DNA of 63,520 nucleotides. Source: Actinomadura roseirufa (GTDB lineage Bacteria; Actinomycetota; Actinomycetes; Streptosporangiales; Streptosporangiaceae). The position numbers and the translations under genes are program-made. The notes beneath the pieces are model-generated. The model was not told where the DNA came from and searched no databases. It worked only from the letters and a program-made list of their open reading frames with translations. Positions 49,430 to 59,084 of this stretch are shown in pieces. Each line of letters starts with the position of its first letter. Within the stretch, counting starts at the first letter, position 1. The DNA lies in contig NZ_CAACVB010000016.1 in the NCBI RefSeq assembly GCF_900659635.1, positions 1 through 63,520 on the forward strand. The letters are read 5' to 3'.

Positions 49430-50868
49430 CGGCCCGTCTCCTTCCGGCCGCCGTCCGTCCGGGCCCACCAGGCGCGGAACGACTCGGGCGGCGGGACGGG
49501 CGCGTCCCGCGTCTCGGTCCACGCCGACAGCGGGCCGGGAAGCCGCCGGATCCGCCCGCGGCGCGCCACCCGGCGGGACGCCGACGCCCCGCGCTGGGCG
49601 AGGGCGAGCCGGGTGGGGGAGCGCAGCGTCCACCCGGCCGCCGCCATCGCGGCCCTTTCGAGGGGATGGCGCGGCCCCTTCTCCACGGCCCGCGCCCGCA
49701 GGTGGACGAGCACCTCCGGGATGTCGATCGCGACCGGGCACGCGTCGAAGCACGCCCCGCACAGCGACGACGCGTACGGGAGGGAGGCGTCGACGTCCGA
49801 CCCGATGCCCCTGATCTGCGGGGACAGGATCGCGCCGATCGGCCCCGGATACGGCGACCCGTAGGCGTGGCCGCCCGCGCGCTGGTAGACCGGGCACACG
49901 TTCAGGCACGCGGAGCAGCGGATGCAGCGCAGCGCCTGCCGGCCCACCTCGTCGGCCAGGGTCGCGGTCCTGCCGTTGTCGAGCAGGACGAGATGGAAGT
50001 CGCGGGGCCCGTCGCCCGGGTGGACGCCCGTCCAGGTGGAGGTGTAGGGGTTCATCCGCTCCGCCGTGGACGAGCGCGGCAGCAGTTGCAGGAACACCTC
50101 AAGGTCGCGCCAGGACGGGACGATCTTCTCCACGCCCACCACCGAGATCAGGGTCTCGGGGAGGGTGAGGCACATGCGGCCGTTGCCCTCCGACTCCAGG
50201 ACGACGAGCGTCCCGGTGTCGGCGACGGCGAAGTTCACGCCGGACACCGCGACCTTCGCCGACAGGAACTTGGCGCGCAGATGCCGCCGCGCGGCCTCGG
50301 CGAGCGCGGCGGGGGAGTCGGTCAGCCCCTCGGGCGCGTCGTCCATCGCGCGCAGGAAGATGTCGCGGATGTCGGACCGGTTGCGGTGGATCGCCGGGAC
50401 GAGGATGTGCGACGGGCGGTCGTCCCCCAACTGGACGATCAGCTCCGCCAGGTCGGTCTCGAAGGCGGTGATCCCCTCCCCGGCGAGGAACTCGTTCAGC
50501 CCGATCTCCTGCGTCGCCATCGACTTGACCTTGACGACCTCGGTCTCGCCGGTCGCCTTCACCAGGTCCGCGACGACGCGGTTGGCCTCGGCGGCGTCGC
50601 GCGCCCAGTGCACCGTTCCACCGGCGGCGGTGACCTTCTCCTCCAGGACGCGCAGGTAGTGGCCGAGGTTCTCCAGGACGTGGTCCTTGATCTGCTTGCC
50701 CGCCTCGCGGAGCGCGGGCCAGTCGTCCAGCTCGGCGACCGCGTCCGCGCGCCGCCCCCGGATCGTCGTGGTCGCGTGCGCCAGGTTGGCGCGCAGCCGG
50801 GGGTCGGCCACCGCGCGCCGCGCCGCGTCCGGAAACGACGGCATCCCGATGTAGGTCGGCATCGTCAC
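49426..50868 (-). CDS. lutB: LutB-type iron-sulphur L-lactate oxidation protein
   Basis: A 480-residue protein; GTG 50868 overlaps the LutA stop, with ATG 50862 as an alternative start. An N-terminal LUD region (VVKVKSMATQEIGLNEFL, SGVNFAVADTGTLVVLESEG) is followed by two 4Fe-4S motifs, CIRCSACLNVCP and CGACFDACP, and a C-terminal DUF3390-like tail. It transfers electrons from lactate oxidation. Together with LutA and LutC it would turn L-lactate into pyruvate. Confidence 0.92.
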   Translation of the reverse strand: MTMPTYIGMPSFPDAARRAVADPRLRANLAHATTTIRGRRADAVAELDDWPALREAGKQIKDHVLENLGHYLRVLEEKVTAAGGTVHWARDAAEANRVVADLVKATGETEVVKVKSMATQEIGLNEFLAGEGITAFETDLAELIVQLGDDRPSHILVPAIHRNRSDIRDIFLRAMDDAPEGLTDSPAALAEAARRHLRAKFLSAKVAVSGVNFAVADTGTLVVLESEGNGRMCLTLPETLISVVGVEKIVPSWRDLEVFLQLLPRSSTAERMNPYTSTWTGVHPGDGPRDFHLVLLDNGRTATLADEVGRQALRCIRCSACLNVCPVYQRAGGHAYGSPYPGPIGAILSPQIRGIGSDVDASLPYASSLCGACFDACPVAIDIPEVLVHLRARAVEKGPRHPLERAAMAAAGWTLRSPTRLALAQRGASASRRVARRGRIRRLPGPLSAWTETRDAPVPPPESFRAWWARTDGGRKETGR

Positions 50869-51578
50869 AGCGGATCCTCCTCGGTGGACGCGAGAATCTC
50901 GGCCAGGTGGACCGTCCGGATCCCGGCGCGCGTGCGGGTGAGCGCGCCGCCGATGTGCATCAGGCACGAGTTGTCGGCCGCGCACAGCGCCTCGGCCCGC
51001 GTCTCCCGGACGGCGGTGACCTTGTCCGCGCACATCGCCGCCGACACCTCGGGGTTCTTCAGCGCGAACGTCCCGCCGAAGCCGCAGCACTCGGCCGCGT
51101 CCGGCAGCTCGGCCAGGTCGATGCCGCGGACCTCGCGCAGCAGCCGCAGCGGACGGTCGCCGGCCCGCAGCATCCGCAGCGAGTGGCATGTCGGGTGGTA
51201 GGTGACGCGGTGCGGGAAGTAGGCGCCGACGTCGGTGACGCCGAGCACGTCCACCAGGAACTCCGACAGCTCGTACACGCGGGAGGCGACCCCGGCGGCG
51301 CGTGTCGCGAGCCGCGGATGCCAGTCGCGGACCATCGCTCCGCACGACGCGGACGGCGTCACGATCGCGTCGTAGGGCTCGAACGTCTCCGCGAACCCCT
51401 TCACCAGGGGCAGGGCCTGCCGCCGGTAGCCGGTGTTCAGGTGCATCTGCCCGCAGCACGTCTGCCCGGACGGGAACTCCACGTCGTGGCCGAGCCGCCG
51501 CAGCAGCCGGACGACCGCCTTCCCCGTCCCCGGGTAGAGCGTGTCGTTCACGCAGGTCAGGAACAACGCGACTCTCAC
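50865..51578 (-). CDS. lutA: LutA-type cysteine-rich (CCG) L-lactate oxidation protein
   Basis: A 237-residue protein starting at GTG 51578 (VRVALFLTCVNDTLYPGTGK). It has two CCG domains: GQTCCGQMHLNTGYRRQA and ECCGFGGTFALKNPEVSAAM, which bind an unusual iron-sulphur cluster in heterodisulphide-reductase-type proteins. It is 10 bases after the LacI gene, so regulator and lut genes are one operon. Lactate made by the RhaEW-type enzyme is the likely substrate. Confidence 0.92.
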   Translation of the reverse strand: MRVALFLTCVNDTLYPGTGKAVVRLLRRLGHDVEFPSGQTCCGQMHLNTGYRRQALPLVKGFAETFEPYDAIVTPSASCGAMVRDWHPRLATRAAGVASRVYELSEFLVDVLGVTDVGAYFPHRVTYHPTCHSLRMLRAGDRPLRLLREVRGIDLAELPDAAECCGFGGTFALKNPEVSAAMCADKVTAVRETRAEALCAADNSCLMHIGGALTRTRAGIRTVHLAEILASTEEDPL

Positions 51579-51588
51579 AACGCCATCC

Positions 51589-52668
51589 TCACAATGCCAC
51601 CTTCACGACGCCGCCTCCCGCCTCGGACCGGCTCGACTCGCGGACGATCAGCTCCGGCTGGAACATCACCTGCTGGTGGGCGTGCCCCGCCGGGTCGTCG
51701 CACTCCTCCAGCAGGAGTTCGGTCGCGATCCGGCCGAGCTGGTAGGTGGGCTGCCGTACCGAGCTCAGCGGGACGGCGGCCGCCGCCGAGAACTCGATGT
51801 CGTCGTACCCGATCAGCGCGATGTCAGCCGGGACCCGGATCCCGGCCTGCAGCAGCACCCGCAGCACGCCGAGCGCGAGCAGGTCGTTCGCGCAGAAGAT
51901 CGCCTCCGGCAGCGGCGGCCCGGCCTCCAGCATCCGCCGCGCCGCCTCCTGCCCGGCCCGCGCGTTCATCGCCCCGACCGGGATCTCGCGCAGCGCCTCG
52001 CGGCCGAGCCCGGCGGCGCGCAGCGCCCGCAGCGCGCCCTTGCGCCGGTCGGCGCACTGCCGCAGCACCGTCGGCCCGGTGACGAACGCGATCGTGCGGG
52101 CGCCCGCGGCCAGCAGTTCCGCGGCGGCGAGCTCGCCGCCCGCGACGTCGTCGACGGCGACCGAGCACTGGTTGGCGCGCGGCGTCGGATGGTCGAGCAG
52201 CACCACCGGGACGTTCCGCTCGCGCAGCCGCCCGGCCGCCTCGCCGTCGTCGCCGACCGGGGTCAGCAGCACGCCACGGACCTGCTGCTCGGCGAACACC
52301 CGCAGGTTGCGCAGCTCCCGCTCGTCCGACTCGCCGGACGAGGACAGGATCACCGCGTAGCCGCGCTCGCTCGCGGTGTCCTCGACGCCGCGGGCCACGT
52401 CGGTGAAGAACGGGTTGGCGAGGTCGAGGACCATCAGCCCGATCGTGCTGCTGTGCCCGGCGCGCAGCGTGGACGCCGACCCGTTGCGGACGAACCCGAG
52501 CTCGCGGATCGCGTCCTCGACCCGGGCCCGGGTCGCCTCGGCGACCCGCTCCGGCCGGTTGAGCACGTTGGACACGGTGCCCGGCGAGACGCCGGCGTGC
52601 GCCGCGACCTGTTTGATCCCGACCGTCCCGCGCGCCGCGCCGGGACGGCCGGTGCCGTCTGTGCTCAC
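51589..52668 (-). CDS. LacI family transcriptional regulator of rhamnose genes
   Basis: A 359-residue LacI-type repressor. I chose GTG 52668 (VSTDGTGRPGAARG) with GGGGG upstream; an ATG at 52716 is possible. The HTH is VGIKQVAAHAGVSPGTVSNVLNRPE and the C-terminal domain follows RibB-type repressors: LVLDLANPFFTDVARGVEDT, IFCANDLLALGVLRVL, LIGYDDIEFSAAAAVPLSSV. It lies between the lut-rhaB operon, of which it is the first gene, and the divergent rhamnose transport operon. Palindromes at 52721 and 52915 are the probable targets, relieved by rhamnose or a pathway intermediate. Confidence 0.9.
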   Translation of the reverse strand: MSTDGTGRPGAARGTVGIKQVAAHAGVSPGTVSNVLNRPERVAEATRARVEDAIRELGFVRNGSASTLRAGHSSTIGLMVLDLANPFFTDVARGVEDTASERGYAVILSSSGESDERELRNLRVFAEQQVRGVLLTPVGDDGEAAGRLRERNVPVVLLDHPTPRANQCSVAVDDVAGGELAAAELLAAGARTIAFVTGPTVLRQCADRRKGALRALRAAGLGREALREIPVGAMNARAGQEAARRMLEAGPPLPEAIFCANDLLALGVLRVLLQAGIRVPADIALIGYDDIEFSAAAAVPLSSVRQPTYQLGRIATELLLEECDDPAGHAHQQVMFQPELIVRESSRSEAGGGVVKVAL

Positions 52669-52720
52669 TCTGTGTGCCCCCGGTCCGATCGCCGATGTCG
52701 GCTCACTCTGGGTCATCGCA

Positions 52721-52734
52721 TTAAAACGTGTCAA
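52721..52734. promoter_or_regulatory. predicted LacI operator at the regulator promoter
   Basis: TTAAAACGTGTCAA, a partial palindrome around AACG, close to TTAAAACGTTTTAA. On the minus strand it overlaps TTGACA and TTTAAT promoter-like hexamers upstream of the LacI gene, consistent with autoregulation. Confidence 0.5.
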
Positions 52735-52866
52735 CCCGTGGGCCGCCCCTCGGAGGCCGAAACGTGGTTGGCCGGTGCCGGTCGCGAACGATTTCGAGGG
52801 GCCCGCAGGCCCTTACAGCACCGGGGTTTCCAGCGATCTTGGGCGGTCCCGGCGGAAGATCGGCTC

Positions 52867-52896
52867 TTGACGAGTGCTCTGGCTCACATCTAGCGT
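52867..52896 (+). promoter_or_regulatory. promoter of the rhamnose transport operon
   Basis: A -35 TTGACG (52867-52872) and -10 TAGCGT (52891-52896) with an 18-base spacer. Transcription would begin near 52903, 12 bases before the palindrome at 52915-52924. Confidence 0.6.
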
Positions 52897-52914
52897 CCTC
52901 CGCAACATCTTGTT

Positions 52915-52924
52915 AAAACGTTTT
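52915..52924. promoter_or_regulatory. predicted LacI operator at the transport operon
   Basis: AAAACGTTTT, a perfect 10-bp palindrome with the central CG typical of LacI-family operators, in the context TTAAAACGTTTTT. It lies just downstream of the predicted start point, where binding would block transcription. Confidence 0.65.
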
Positions 52925-52965
52925 TCACCGGAACGTCCTGGACCTGCCTCCCGAGGAGGGCCCTG

Positions 52966-54504
52966 ATGACAGCACCCGCGCGATCGGCGCCGCCGACATT
53001 GGCGCTGGTCAACGTGAGTAAATCGTTCGGTGCCGTGCGCGCCCTCCAGGACGTGACGCTGGAGCTCCACGCGGGCGAGGTGCACGCCCTGGCCGGGGAG
53101 AACGGCGCGGGCAAGTCGACGGTCGTAAAAACGTTCGCAGGCGTGCACCGCCCGGACGCGGGCGAGGTCCGCGCGGACGGCGCCGCCGTGACGTTCGGCG
53201 GCCCCGCCGACGCGCAGGCCGCCGGGGTCGCGGTCATCTACCAGGAGCCCACGCTGTTCCCCGACCTGTCAGTCGCCGAGAACATCTTCATGGGCCGCCA
53301 GCCCCGCGCCGGACTCGGCCGGATCGACCGCCGCGCCATGCACGCGGAGACGGCGCGGCTGTTCGAGCGGCTCGGGGTCCCGCTCGACCCGCGGCAGCCC
53401 GCCCGCGGCCTGTCGATCGCCGACCAGCAGGTCGTCGAGATCGCCAAGGCCATCTCCCGGGACGCCCGGGTGCTGATCATGGACGAGCCCACCGCCGCGC
53501 TCACCGGCCAGGAGGTCGCCCGGCTGTTCGCGGTGACCCGCACGCTGCGCGAGCAGGGCTGCGCGGTGCTGTTCATCTCGCACCGGCTGGAGGAGATCTT
53601 CGAGCTGTGCCAGCGGGTCACGACGCTCCGCGACGGCGGCTTCGTGGGCACCGACCTCGTCGCCGACCTCACCCCTGACGACCTCGTCCGCCGGATGGTC
53701 GGCCGCGACCTCGACGCCCTCTACCCCAAGCAGGACGTGACGCCCGGCGAGATCGCGCTGAAGGTGCGCAGGCTGACCCGCGAGGGCGCGTTCACCGACG
53801 TGTCCTTCGACGTCCGCCGCGGCGAGATCGTCGCGCTGGCCGGGCTGGTCGGCGCCGGACGCAGCGAGGTCGCCCGCGCGCTCTTCGGCGTCGACCGGTG
53901 GGACGCCGGGACCGTCGAGGTCGACGGCCGCGCCCTCCCGCCCGGCAGCCCCACGGCCGCGATGTCGGCGGGGCTCGCGCTCGTCCCCGAGGACCGGCGC
54001 CAGCAGGGCCTCGTCATGGACATGTCCATCGAGCGCAACATGGGGCTCACCCAGCTCAAGGCGCTGCGCCGCGCGACCGGGCGCGGCGGCCTGATCTCCC
54101 GCCGGGTCGAGCGGGACCGCGCCGCCGACTGGGGTCTGCGGCTCCAGCTCAAGTACTCCCGCCTCAGCGACGCCGTCGGCGTCCTGTCCGGCGGCAACCA
54201 GCAGAAGGTCGTCCTCGCCAAGTGGCTCGCGACCGAGCCCGCCGTCCTGATCGTGGACGAGCCGACCCGCGGCATCGACGTCGGCACCAAGGCCGAGGTG
54301 CACCGGCTGCTGTCGGAACTGGCCGCCCGCGACCTGGCGGTGCTGATGATCTCGTCCGACCTGCCGGAGGTGCTCGGCATGGCCGACCGCGTCCTCGTCA
54401 TGCACGAGGGGCGCCTCACCGCCGAGATCCCGCGCGCGGACGCGACCGAGGAGAGCGTGATGGCCGCCGCTACGGGCCGTCCCGGCAACGGAAAGGCGGC
54501 CTGA
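52966..54504 (+). CDS. rhaT: rhamnose ABC transporter ATPase (CUT2)
   Basis: A 512-residue double-NBD ATPase with ribosome-binding site GAGGAGGG. NBD1: Walker [10 protein letters not shown], signature GLSIADQQ (as usual in this group), Walker [15 protein letters not shown]2: [17 protein letters not shown] and [12 protein letters not shown]. These are intact, unlike the ATPase at 10131. It overlaps the first permease gene (ATGA). Genomic context with RhaB, RhaI and rhamnosidase identifies rhamnose as the likely cargo. The gene carries a possible auxiliary operator near 53127. Confidence 0.9.
   Translation: MTAPARSAPPTLALVNVSKSFGAVRALQDVTLELHAGEVHALAGENGAGKSTVVKTFAGVHRPDAGEVRADGAAVTFGGPADAQAAGVAVIYQEPTLFPDLSVAENIFMGRQPRAGLGRIDRRAMHAETARLFERLGVPLDPRQPARGLSIADQQVVEIAKAISRDARVLIMDEPTAALTGQEVARLFAVTRTLREQGCAVLFISHRLEEIFELCQRVTTLRDGGFVGTDLVADLTPDDLVRRMVGRDLDALYPKQDVTPGEIALKVRRLTREGAFTDVSFDVRRGEIVALAGLVGAGRSEVARALFGVDRWDAGTVEVDGRALPPGSPTAAMSAGLALVPEDRRQQGLVMDMSIERNMGLTQLKALRRATGRGGLISRRVERDRAADWGLRLQLKYSRLSDAVGVLSGGNQQKVVLAKWLATEPAVLIVDEPTRGIDVGTKAEVHRLLSELAARDLAVLMISSDLPEVLGMADRVLVMHEGRLTAEIPRADATEESVMAAATGRPGNGKAA
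53127..53136. promoter_or_regulatory. possible intragenic auxiliary LacI operator
   Basis: AAAACGTTCG inside the ATPase gene, 8 of 10 bases as in AAAACGTTTT, 212 bases downstream of the main operator. It is encoded by GTA and AAA, both rare codons in this GC-rich gene (a second AAA occurs at about 53018). It could be a looping site like lac O2. Confidence 0.3.
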
Positions 54505-55571
54505 TGACCGTGGTTGCGGAGTCTCCGGCGCGGCCGGGGGCGGATGGTCCGCCGGGCGGCGGGCGGCGGCTGGTCGAGATGGCGCTGCGCGCCCGGGAAC
54601 TGAGCATCCTCGGTGCGCTCGCCGTCCTCGTCGTCGGGACGACGATCGCGAACCCGCGCTTCCTGTCCGGGCAGGGCGTGAAGGACATCTTCCTCAACGC
54701 CTCGATCCTGGTGCTGCTCGCCGTCGGGCAGAGCATGGTGGTCGTCACCCGCAACATCGACCTGTCGGTCGGGTCCGTCGTCGGGCTCGTCGCGTTCAGC
54801 GCCGGGAGGTTCGCGGCCGGCGGCGACCGGAACATCGTGCTCGTGCTGCTGGTCGGCGTCGCGATCGGGCTGGTGTGCGGGCTGGTGAACGGGCTGCTCG
54901 TCAGCTTCTGCCGGGTACCCGCCCTCGTCGTCACCCTCGGCACCCTGTACGTGATCCAGGGGCTCGACTACCGGATCGCGCACGGCGACCAGATCGGCGC
55001 GGCGGAGCTGCCGTCGGCGGTGCTGAAGCTCGGCACCGACGGCGTGCTCGGCGTCCCGTATCTGCCCCTCATCACCGTGGTCGTGATGTTGGCCGTCGGG
55101 TACTACCTGAGGTCCTACTCGTCCGGGCGCGAGTTCTACGCGATCGGGTCCAGCCCGGAGGCGGCGCTGCTCGCGGGCGTCCCGATCCGCCGCCGCGTCC
55201 TCACCGCCTACCTGGTCAGCGGCGCGCTCGCGGGCCTCGCCGGGGTGCTGTGGCTCGCCCGGTTCGGCACCGTCGTCGCGGACGCCGCGCACGGCTGGGA
55301 GCTCAAGGTCGTCAGCGCGGTCGTCGTCGGCGGCATCGCCATCACCGGCGGCGTCGGCACCGTGTACGGCGCGGCGCTCGGCGCGCTGCTGCTCACCACC
55401 ATCGGCAGCGTGCTGGTCGTGCTCAAGGTCGACTCGTTCTGGCAGGACGCGATCACCGGCGTCCTGCTGCTGCTCGCCATCAGCGTCGACCGGCTGCTGG
55501 CGCTGCGCGTCACACGGGCGCTGAAACAGCGCTCCCTGGAGTCCACCGTGCACAGGGAGGGACGGTCATGA
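54504..55571 (+). CDS. rhaP: rhamnose ABC transporter permease 1 (CUT2)
   Basis: A 355-residue BPD_transp_2 permease starting at [14 protein letters not shown] 54504 overlaps the ATPase stop. QSMVVVTRNIDLSVGSVVGL is the family signature, with about 9-10 spans and the late EAALLAGVPIRRRVLTAYLV. It pairs with the next permease gene, as two-permease rhamnose importers (RhaSTPQ type) do. It brings L-rhamnose across the membrane. Confidence 0.9.
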   Translation: MTVVAESPARPGADGPPGGGRRLVEMALRARELSILGALAVLVVGTTIANPRFLSGQGVKDIFLNASILVLLAVGQSMVVVTRNIDLSVGSVVGLVAFSAGRFAAGGDRNIVLVLLVGVAIGLVCGLVNGLLVSFCRVPALVVTLGTLYVIQGLDYRIAHGDQIGAAELPSAVLKLGTDGVLGVPYLPLITVVVMLAVGYYLRSYSSGREFYAIGSSPEAALLAGVPIRRRVLTAYLVSGALAGLAGVLWLARFGTVVADAAHGWELKVVSAVVVGGIAITGGVGTVYGAALGALLLTTIGSVLVVLKVDSFWQDAITGVLLLLAISVDRLLALRVTRALKQRSLESTVHREGRS

Positions 55572-56566
55572 GCCGCCTCGGAGGCAGGCTGCGCTGGGAG
55601 ACCGCCGTCACCGCCCTGCTGGTCGCGGTGTTCGCGGGCGGCGCGGGGTTCTCGCCCGACTTCGCCAACGGCGACAACCTCTCGTTCGCCCTGGACGACC
55701 TCAGCGAGATCGCGCTGATCGCGCTGCCGATGACGCTGCTCGTCGTCTGCGGCCAGGTGGACCTGTCGGTCGCCTCGATCCTCGGCCTGTGCAGCGCCCT
55801 CACCGGCAGGCTGTGGGACGCGGGCCTGGCCATCGAGATGATCATCCCGCTGGTGCTGCTCGTCGGCGTCGGCTGCGGCCTCGTCAACGGGCTGCTCGTC
55901 ACGCGGCTCGGGCTGCCGTCCCTCGCCGTCACGATCGGCACGATGACCCTCTACCGGGGCCTCGCGTACGTGACGCTGGGGACGGGCGCGATCTCCGAGT
56001 TCCCGGTCGCCTACACCGACCTCGCGACGTCGTCCGTCCCGGGCACGCCGATCCCGTACCCGATCGCGCTGTTCGCCGTGCTCGCCGTCGTGACGGCGAT
56101 CGTCCTGCACGCCACCGGCGTCGGACGGTCGCTGTTCGCGATCGGCGCGCAGGAGGACGCCGCCTACTTCGCCGGCATCCGCGTGAAGCGCGCCAAGCTG
56201 GCCCTGTTCGTCGTGTCCGGGCTGGTGGCGGGGTTCGCGGGCGTCGTCTACACGCTCCGCTACGGCAGCGCCCGCGCCGACAACGGCCTCGGACTCGAAC
56301 TCACCGTCATCGCGGCGGTGCTGCTCGGCGGCATCGACTTCGACGGCGGCAGGGGCACCCTCGGCGGTGTGATCGCCGCCGTCCTGCTGATCGGCCTGCT
56401 CCGCAACCTGCTGATGCTCAACGACGTCTCCACCGAGGTCCAGTCGATCGTCACCGGGCTCCTGCTCATCGTCAGCGTCCTCACACCGCGGCTGATCGCC
56501 GTGGCGCGCGAGGCACGGGGCAGACGGCGGGGCGCGCGAACCGCGGCCCCCGCCGTCGTGCCCTGA
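55568..56566 (+). CDS. rhaQ: rhamnose ABC transporter permease 2 (CUT2)
   Basis: A 332-residue permease starting at MSRLGGRLRWE, overlapping the end of the first permease gene. The signature reads LLVVCGQVDLSVASILGLCS; GAQEDAAYFAGIRVKRAKLA and a final GLLLIVSVLTPRLIA follow. It forms a heterodimer with the previous permease in the rhamnose importer. The C-terminus is Arg-rich. Confidence 0.9.
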   Translation: MSRLGGRLRWETAVTALLVAVFAGGAGFSPDFANGDNLSFALDDLSEIALIALPMTLLVVCGQVDLSVASILGLCSALTGRLWDAGLAIEMIIPLVLLVGVGCGLVNGLLVTRLGLPSLAVTIGTMTLYRGLAYVTLGTGAISEFPVAYTDLATSSVPGTPIPYPIALFAVLAVVTAIVLHATGVGRSLFAIGAQEDAAYFAGIRVKRAKLALFVVSGLVAGFAGVVYTLRYGSARADNGLGLELTVIAAVLLGGIDFDGGRGTLGGVIAAVLLIGLLRNLLMLNDVSTEVQSIVTGLLLIVSVLTPRLIAVAREARGRRRGARTAAPAVVP

Positions 56567-56629
56567 CCGCTCACCCGAGCCCCCCGCCGCCACCCACCCC
56601 CGGAAGAAAGAACCTTGAGAGGCACCCTG

Positions 56630-57715
56630 ATGACCATTCGTCTGCGCGCCCCGCGCCGGCCGGCCGCGGTCGCCACCGCCGGCGTCCTGGCCCTGAGCCT
56701 GGCCGCCTGCGGGGGGACCACGAAGGACTCCTCGTCGCGGTCCGGCAAGGGCGCGTCCGGCGGGACGGCGTCGGCCGACCCGAACGCGCCGCTGAAGAAG
56801 GGCCTCAAGCTGGCGTTCCTGCCGAAGCAGGTCAACAACCCGTACGAGACGATCGTCGACGAGGCCGGCATCGCGGCGGCGAAGGAGTTCGGCGGGGAGG
56901 CCAAGGAGGTCGGGCCGTCCGACGCGTCGGCGTCCTCGCAGGTCTCCTACATCAACACGCTGATCCAGCAGCGGCACGACGCCATCCTCATCGCGGCGAA
57001 CGACGAGAACGCGGTGTGCGGGCCGCTGAAGCAGGCGCGGTCCAAGAACATCAAGATCGTCGCCTATGACTCCGACACCAACCCCCAGTGCCGCGACCTG
57101 TTCATCAACCAGGCCAGCTCGGAGGAGATCGGCCGCAGCGAGGCCAAGCTCCTGGCCGAGCAGATCGGGCAGGAGGGCGAGATCGCGATCCTGTCGGCGA
57201 CGGCGAACGCCACGAACCAGAACACCTGGATCAAGTTCATGAAGGACGAGCTGGCGAAGCCCGAGTACTCGAAGATCAAGCTCGTCAAGGTCGCCTACGG
57301 GGACGACGACGACCAGAAGTCGTTCCAGCAGACGCAGGGGCTGCTCCAGGCGTACCCGAACCTCAAGGGCATCATCTCCCCGACCACGGTCGGCATCGCG
57401 GCGGCGGCCCGCTACATCTCCGCGTCCAAGTACAAGGGCAAGGTCGTCCTGACCGGCCTCGGCACGCCGGACCAGATGCGCAAGTTCGTCAAGGACGGCA
57501 CCGTCAAGCAGTTCGAGCTGTGGGACCCGAAGAACCTCGGCTACCTCGCCTCCTACGCGGCGGCGGCGCTGTCGTCCGGGCAGATCAGCGGCGCGCCGGG
57601 CGAGAAGTTCAAGGCGGGCAAGCTCGGCGAGCGGACGATCGGCGCCAACGGTGAAGTGATCCTCGGCCCGCCCACCGTCTTCGACGTCAAGAACATCGAC
57701 CAGTACCACTTCTAA
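56630..57715 (+). CDS. rhaS: rhamnose ABC transporter substrate-binding lipoprotein
   Basis: A 361-residue lipoprotein starting at MTIRLRAPRR, with GAGAGG 9 bases upstream; an in-frame TTG at 56615 is less likely. The lipobox is LSLAAC. The mature part begins after a Ser/Gly linker with LKLAFLPKQVNNPYETIVDE and contains NTLIQQRHDAILIAANDENA and PNLKGIISPTTVGIAAAARY, as in RhaS-type rhamnose-binding proteins. It delivers rhamnose to RhaPQ. Confidence 0.9.
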   Translation: MTIRLRAPRRPAAVATAGVLALSLAACGGTTKDSSSRSGKGASGGTASADPNAPLKKGLKLAFLPKQVNNPYETIVDEAGIAAAKEFGGEAKEVGPSDASASSQVSYINTLIQQRHDAILIAANDENAVCGPLKQARSKNIKIVAYDSDTNPQCRDLFINQASSEEIGRSEAKLLAEQIGQEGEIAILSATANATNQNTWIKFMKDELAKPEYSKIKLVKVAYGDDDDQKSFQQTQGLLQAYPNLKGIISPTTVGIAAAARYISASKYKGKVVLTGLGTPDQMRKFVKDGTVKQFELWDPKNLGYLASYAAAALSSGQISGAPGEKFKAGKLGERTIGANGEVILGPPTVFDVKNIDQYHF

Positions 57716-57733
57716 GACTGAGAGCGGACCAGG

Positions 57734-57823
57734 GTGGCGTCGGGGGCGCCGTTCTTCGAGGACCTCGACGGCCGTCCCGATCAGGGGACGCGGCCGCTCC
57801 CCGAGGTCTTCCACGGCGACTGA
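57734..57823 (+). pseudogene. rhaM: L-rhamnose mutarotase remnant (3' end)
   Basis: A 29-codon frame, ASGAPFFEDLDGRPDQGTRP then LPEVFHGD and a stop, looks like the last 28 or so residues of L-rhamnose mutarotase, whose C-termini end in FE.LDGRPD......EVFHLD. The rest (about 75 residues) is missing. It lies in the 196-base gap between the binding-protein and isomerase genes, where rhaM is often found. The remaining gap is a leader with a ribosome-binding site for the isomerase. Confidence 0.55.
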
Positions 57824-57911
57824 CCGGTGACCTGGCGGAGGAGAGGTCGTCGGTCAGTCGCACCGTCGGGGGTCTGGGGGTCGTCCCCCAGAGAAACAAG
57901 AGAGAGGTCAA

Positions 57912-59084
57912 GTGCCCGTGGTTGACACCAGCGCGGTGAAGGACGCCCTGCGCCGCCAGCAGATCGAGACCCCCTCGTGGGCGTACGGGAACTCGGGGAC
58001 CAGGTTCAAGGTCTTCGCGCAGGAGGGCGTCCCGCGCACCCCGTGGGAGAAGATCGACGACGCCGCGCAGGTGCACCGGTTCACCGGCGTCGCGCCGATC
58101 GTCGCCGTCCACATTCCCTGGGACAGGGTCGACGACTACGCGGCGCTCGCCGCGCACGCCGAGGAGAGCGGGGTACGGATAGGCGCGGTCAACACCAACG
58201 TCTTCCAGGACGACGACTACAGGCTCGGCAGCGTCACCAACCCGGATCCGGCCGTCCGCCGCAAGGCGCTCGACCACCTGCTGGAAGCCGTCGACATCAT
58301 GGACGCCACCGGCTCCCGCGACCTGAAGCTGTGGTTCTCCGACGGCACGAACTACCCGGGCCAGGACGACGTCCGGACCCGCCAGGACCGGATGGCCGAG
58401 GCGCTCGCCGCCGTCTACGAGCGGCTCGGCGAGGGCCAGCGGTTCCTGCTGGAGTACAAGCTGTTCGAGCCCGCGTTCTACATGACCGACCTGCCGGACT
58501 GGGGGGCGTCCTACGCGCACTGCGTGAAGCTCGGCCCGAAGGCGCAGGTCGTCGTCGACACCGGGCACCACGCGCCGGGCACGAACATCGAGTTCATCGT
58601 CGCGTTCCTGCTGCGCGAGGGGAGGCTCGGCGGGTTCGACTTCAACTCGCGCTTCTACGCCGACGACGACCTGATGGTGGGCGCGGCCGACCCGTTCCAG
58701 CTCTTCCGGATCATGTACGAGGTGGTGCGGGGCGGCGGCTACGACCCGGACTCGGGGGTCGCGTTCATGCTCGACCAGTGCCACAACATCGAGCCGAAGA
58801 TCCAGGGCCAGATCCGCTCGGTGATGAACGTCCAGGAGGCGACGGCGAAGGCGCTGCTCGTGGACGGCGACGCGCTCCGCGCCGCGCAGGAGGCCGGTGA
58901 CGTCCTGGAGGCGAACGCGGTGTTCATGGACGCCTACAACACCGACGTCCGTCCGCTGCTGGCGGAGCTGCGCGAGGAGATGGGCCTGCACCCGGACCCG
59001 GTCGCGGCGTACAGGGCGTCCGGCTACTTCGAAAGGGTCCGCGCCGAGCGGACGGCCGGCCAGGCGGCGGGATGGGGCGCGTGA
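57912..59084 (+). CDS. rhaI: L-rhamnose isomerase
   Basis: A 390-residue isomerase of the RhaI (Pseudomonas stutzeri/Streptomyces) type, starting at GTG 57912 after AGAGAGG. The xylose-isomerase-like barrel shows [47 protein letters not shown] (metal-binding Glu), [12 protein letters not shown] (His/Asp) and [14 protein letters not shown]. It converts L-rhamnose to L-rhamnulose using divalent metal ions. Its stop overlaps the rhamnosidase start. Confidence 0.92.
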   Translation: MPVVDTSAVKDALRRQQIETPSWAYGNSGTRFKVFAQEGVPRTPWEKIDDAAQVHRFTGVAPIVAVHIPWDRVDDYAALAAHAEESGVRIGAVNTNVFQDDDYRLGSVTNPDPAVRRKALDHLLEAVDIMDATGSRDLKLWFSDGTNYPGQDDVRTRQDRMAEALAAVYERLGEGQRFLLEYKLFEPAFYMTDLPDWGASYAHCVKLGPKAQVVVDTGHHAPGTNIEFIVAFLLREGRLGGFDFNSRFYADDDLMVGAADPFQLFRIMYEVVRGGGYDPDSGVAFMLDQCHNIEPKIQGQIRSVMNVQEATAKALLVDGDALRAAQEAGDVLEANAVFMDAYNTDVRPLLAELREEMGLHPDPVAAYRASGYFERVRAERTAGQAAGWGA

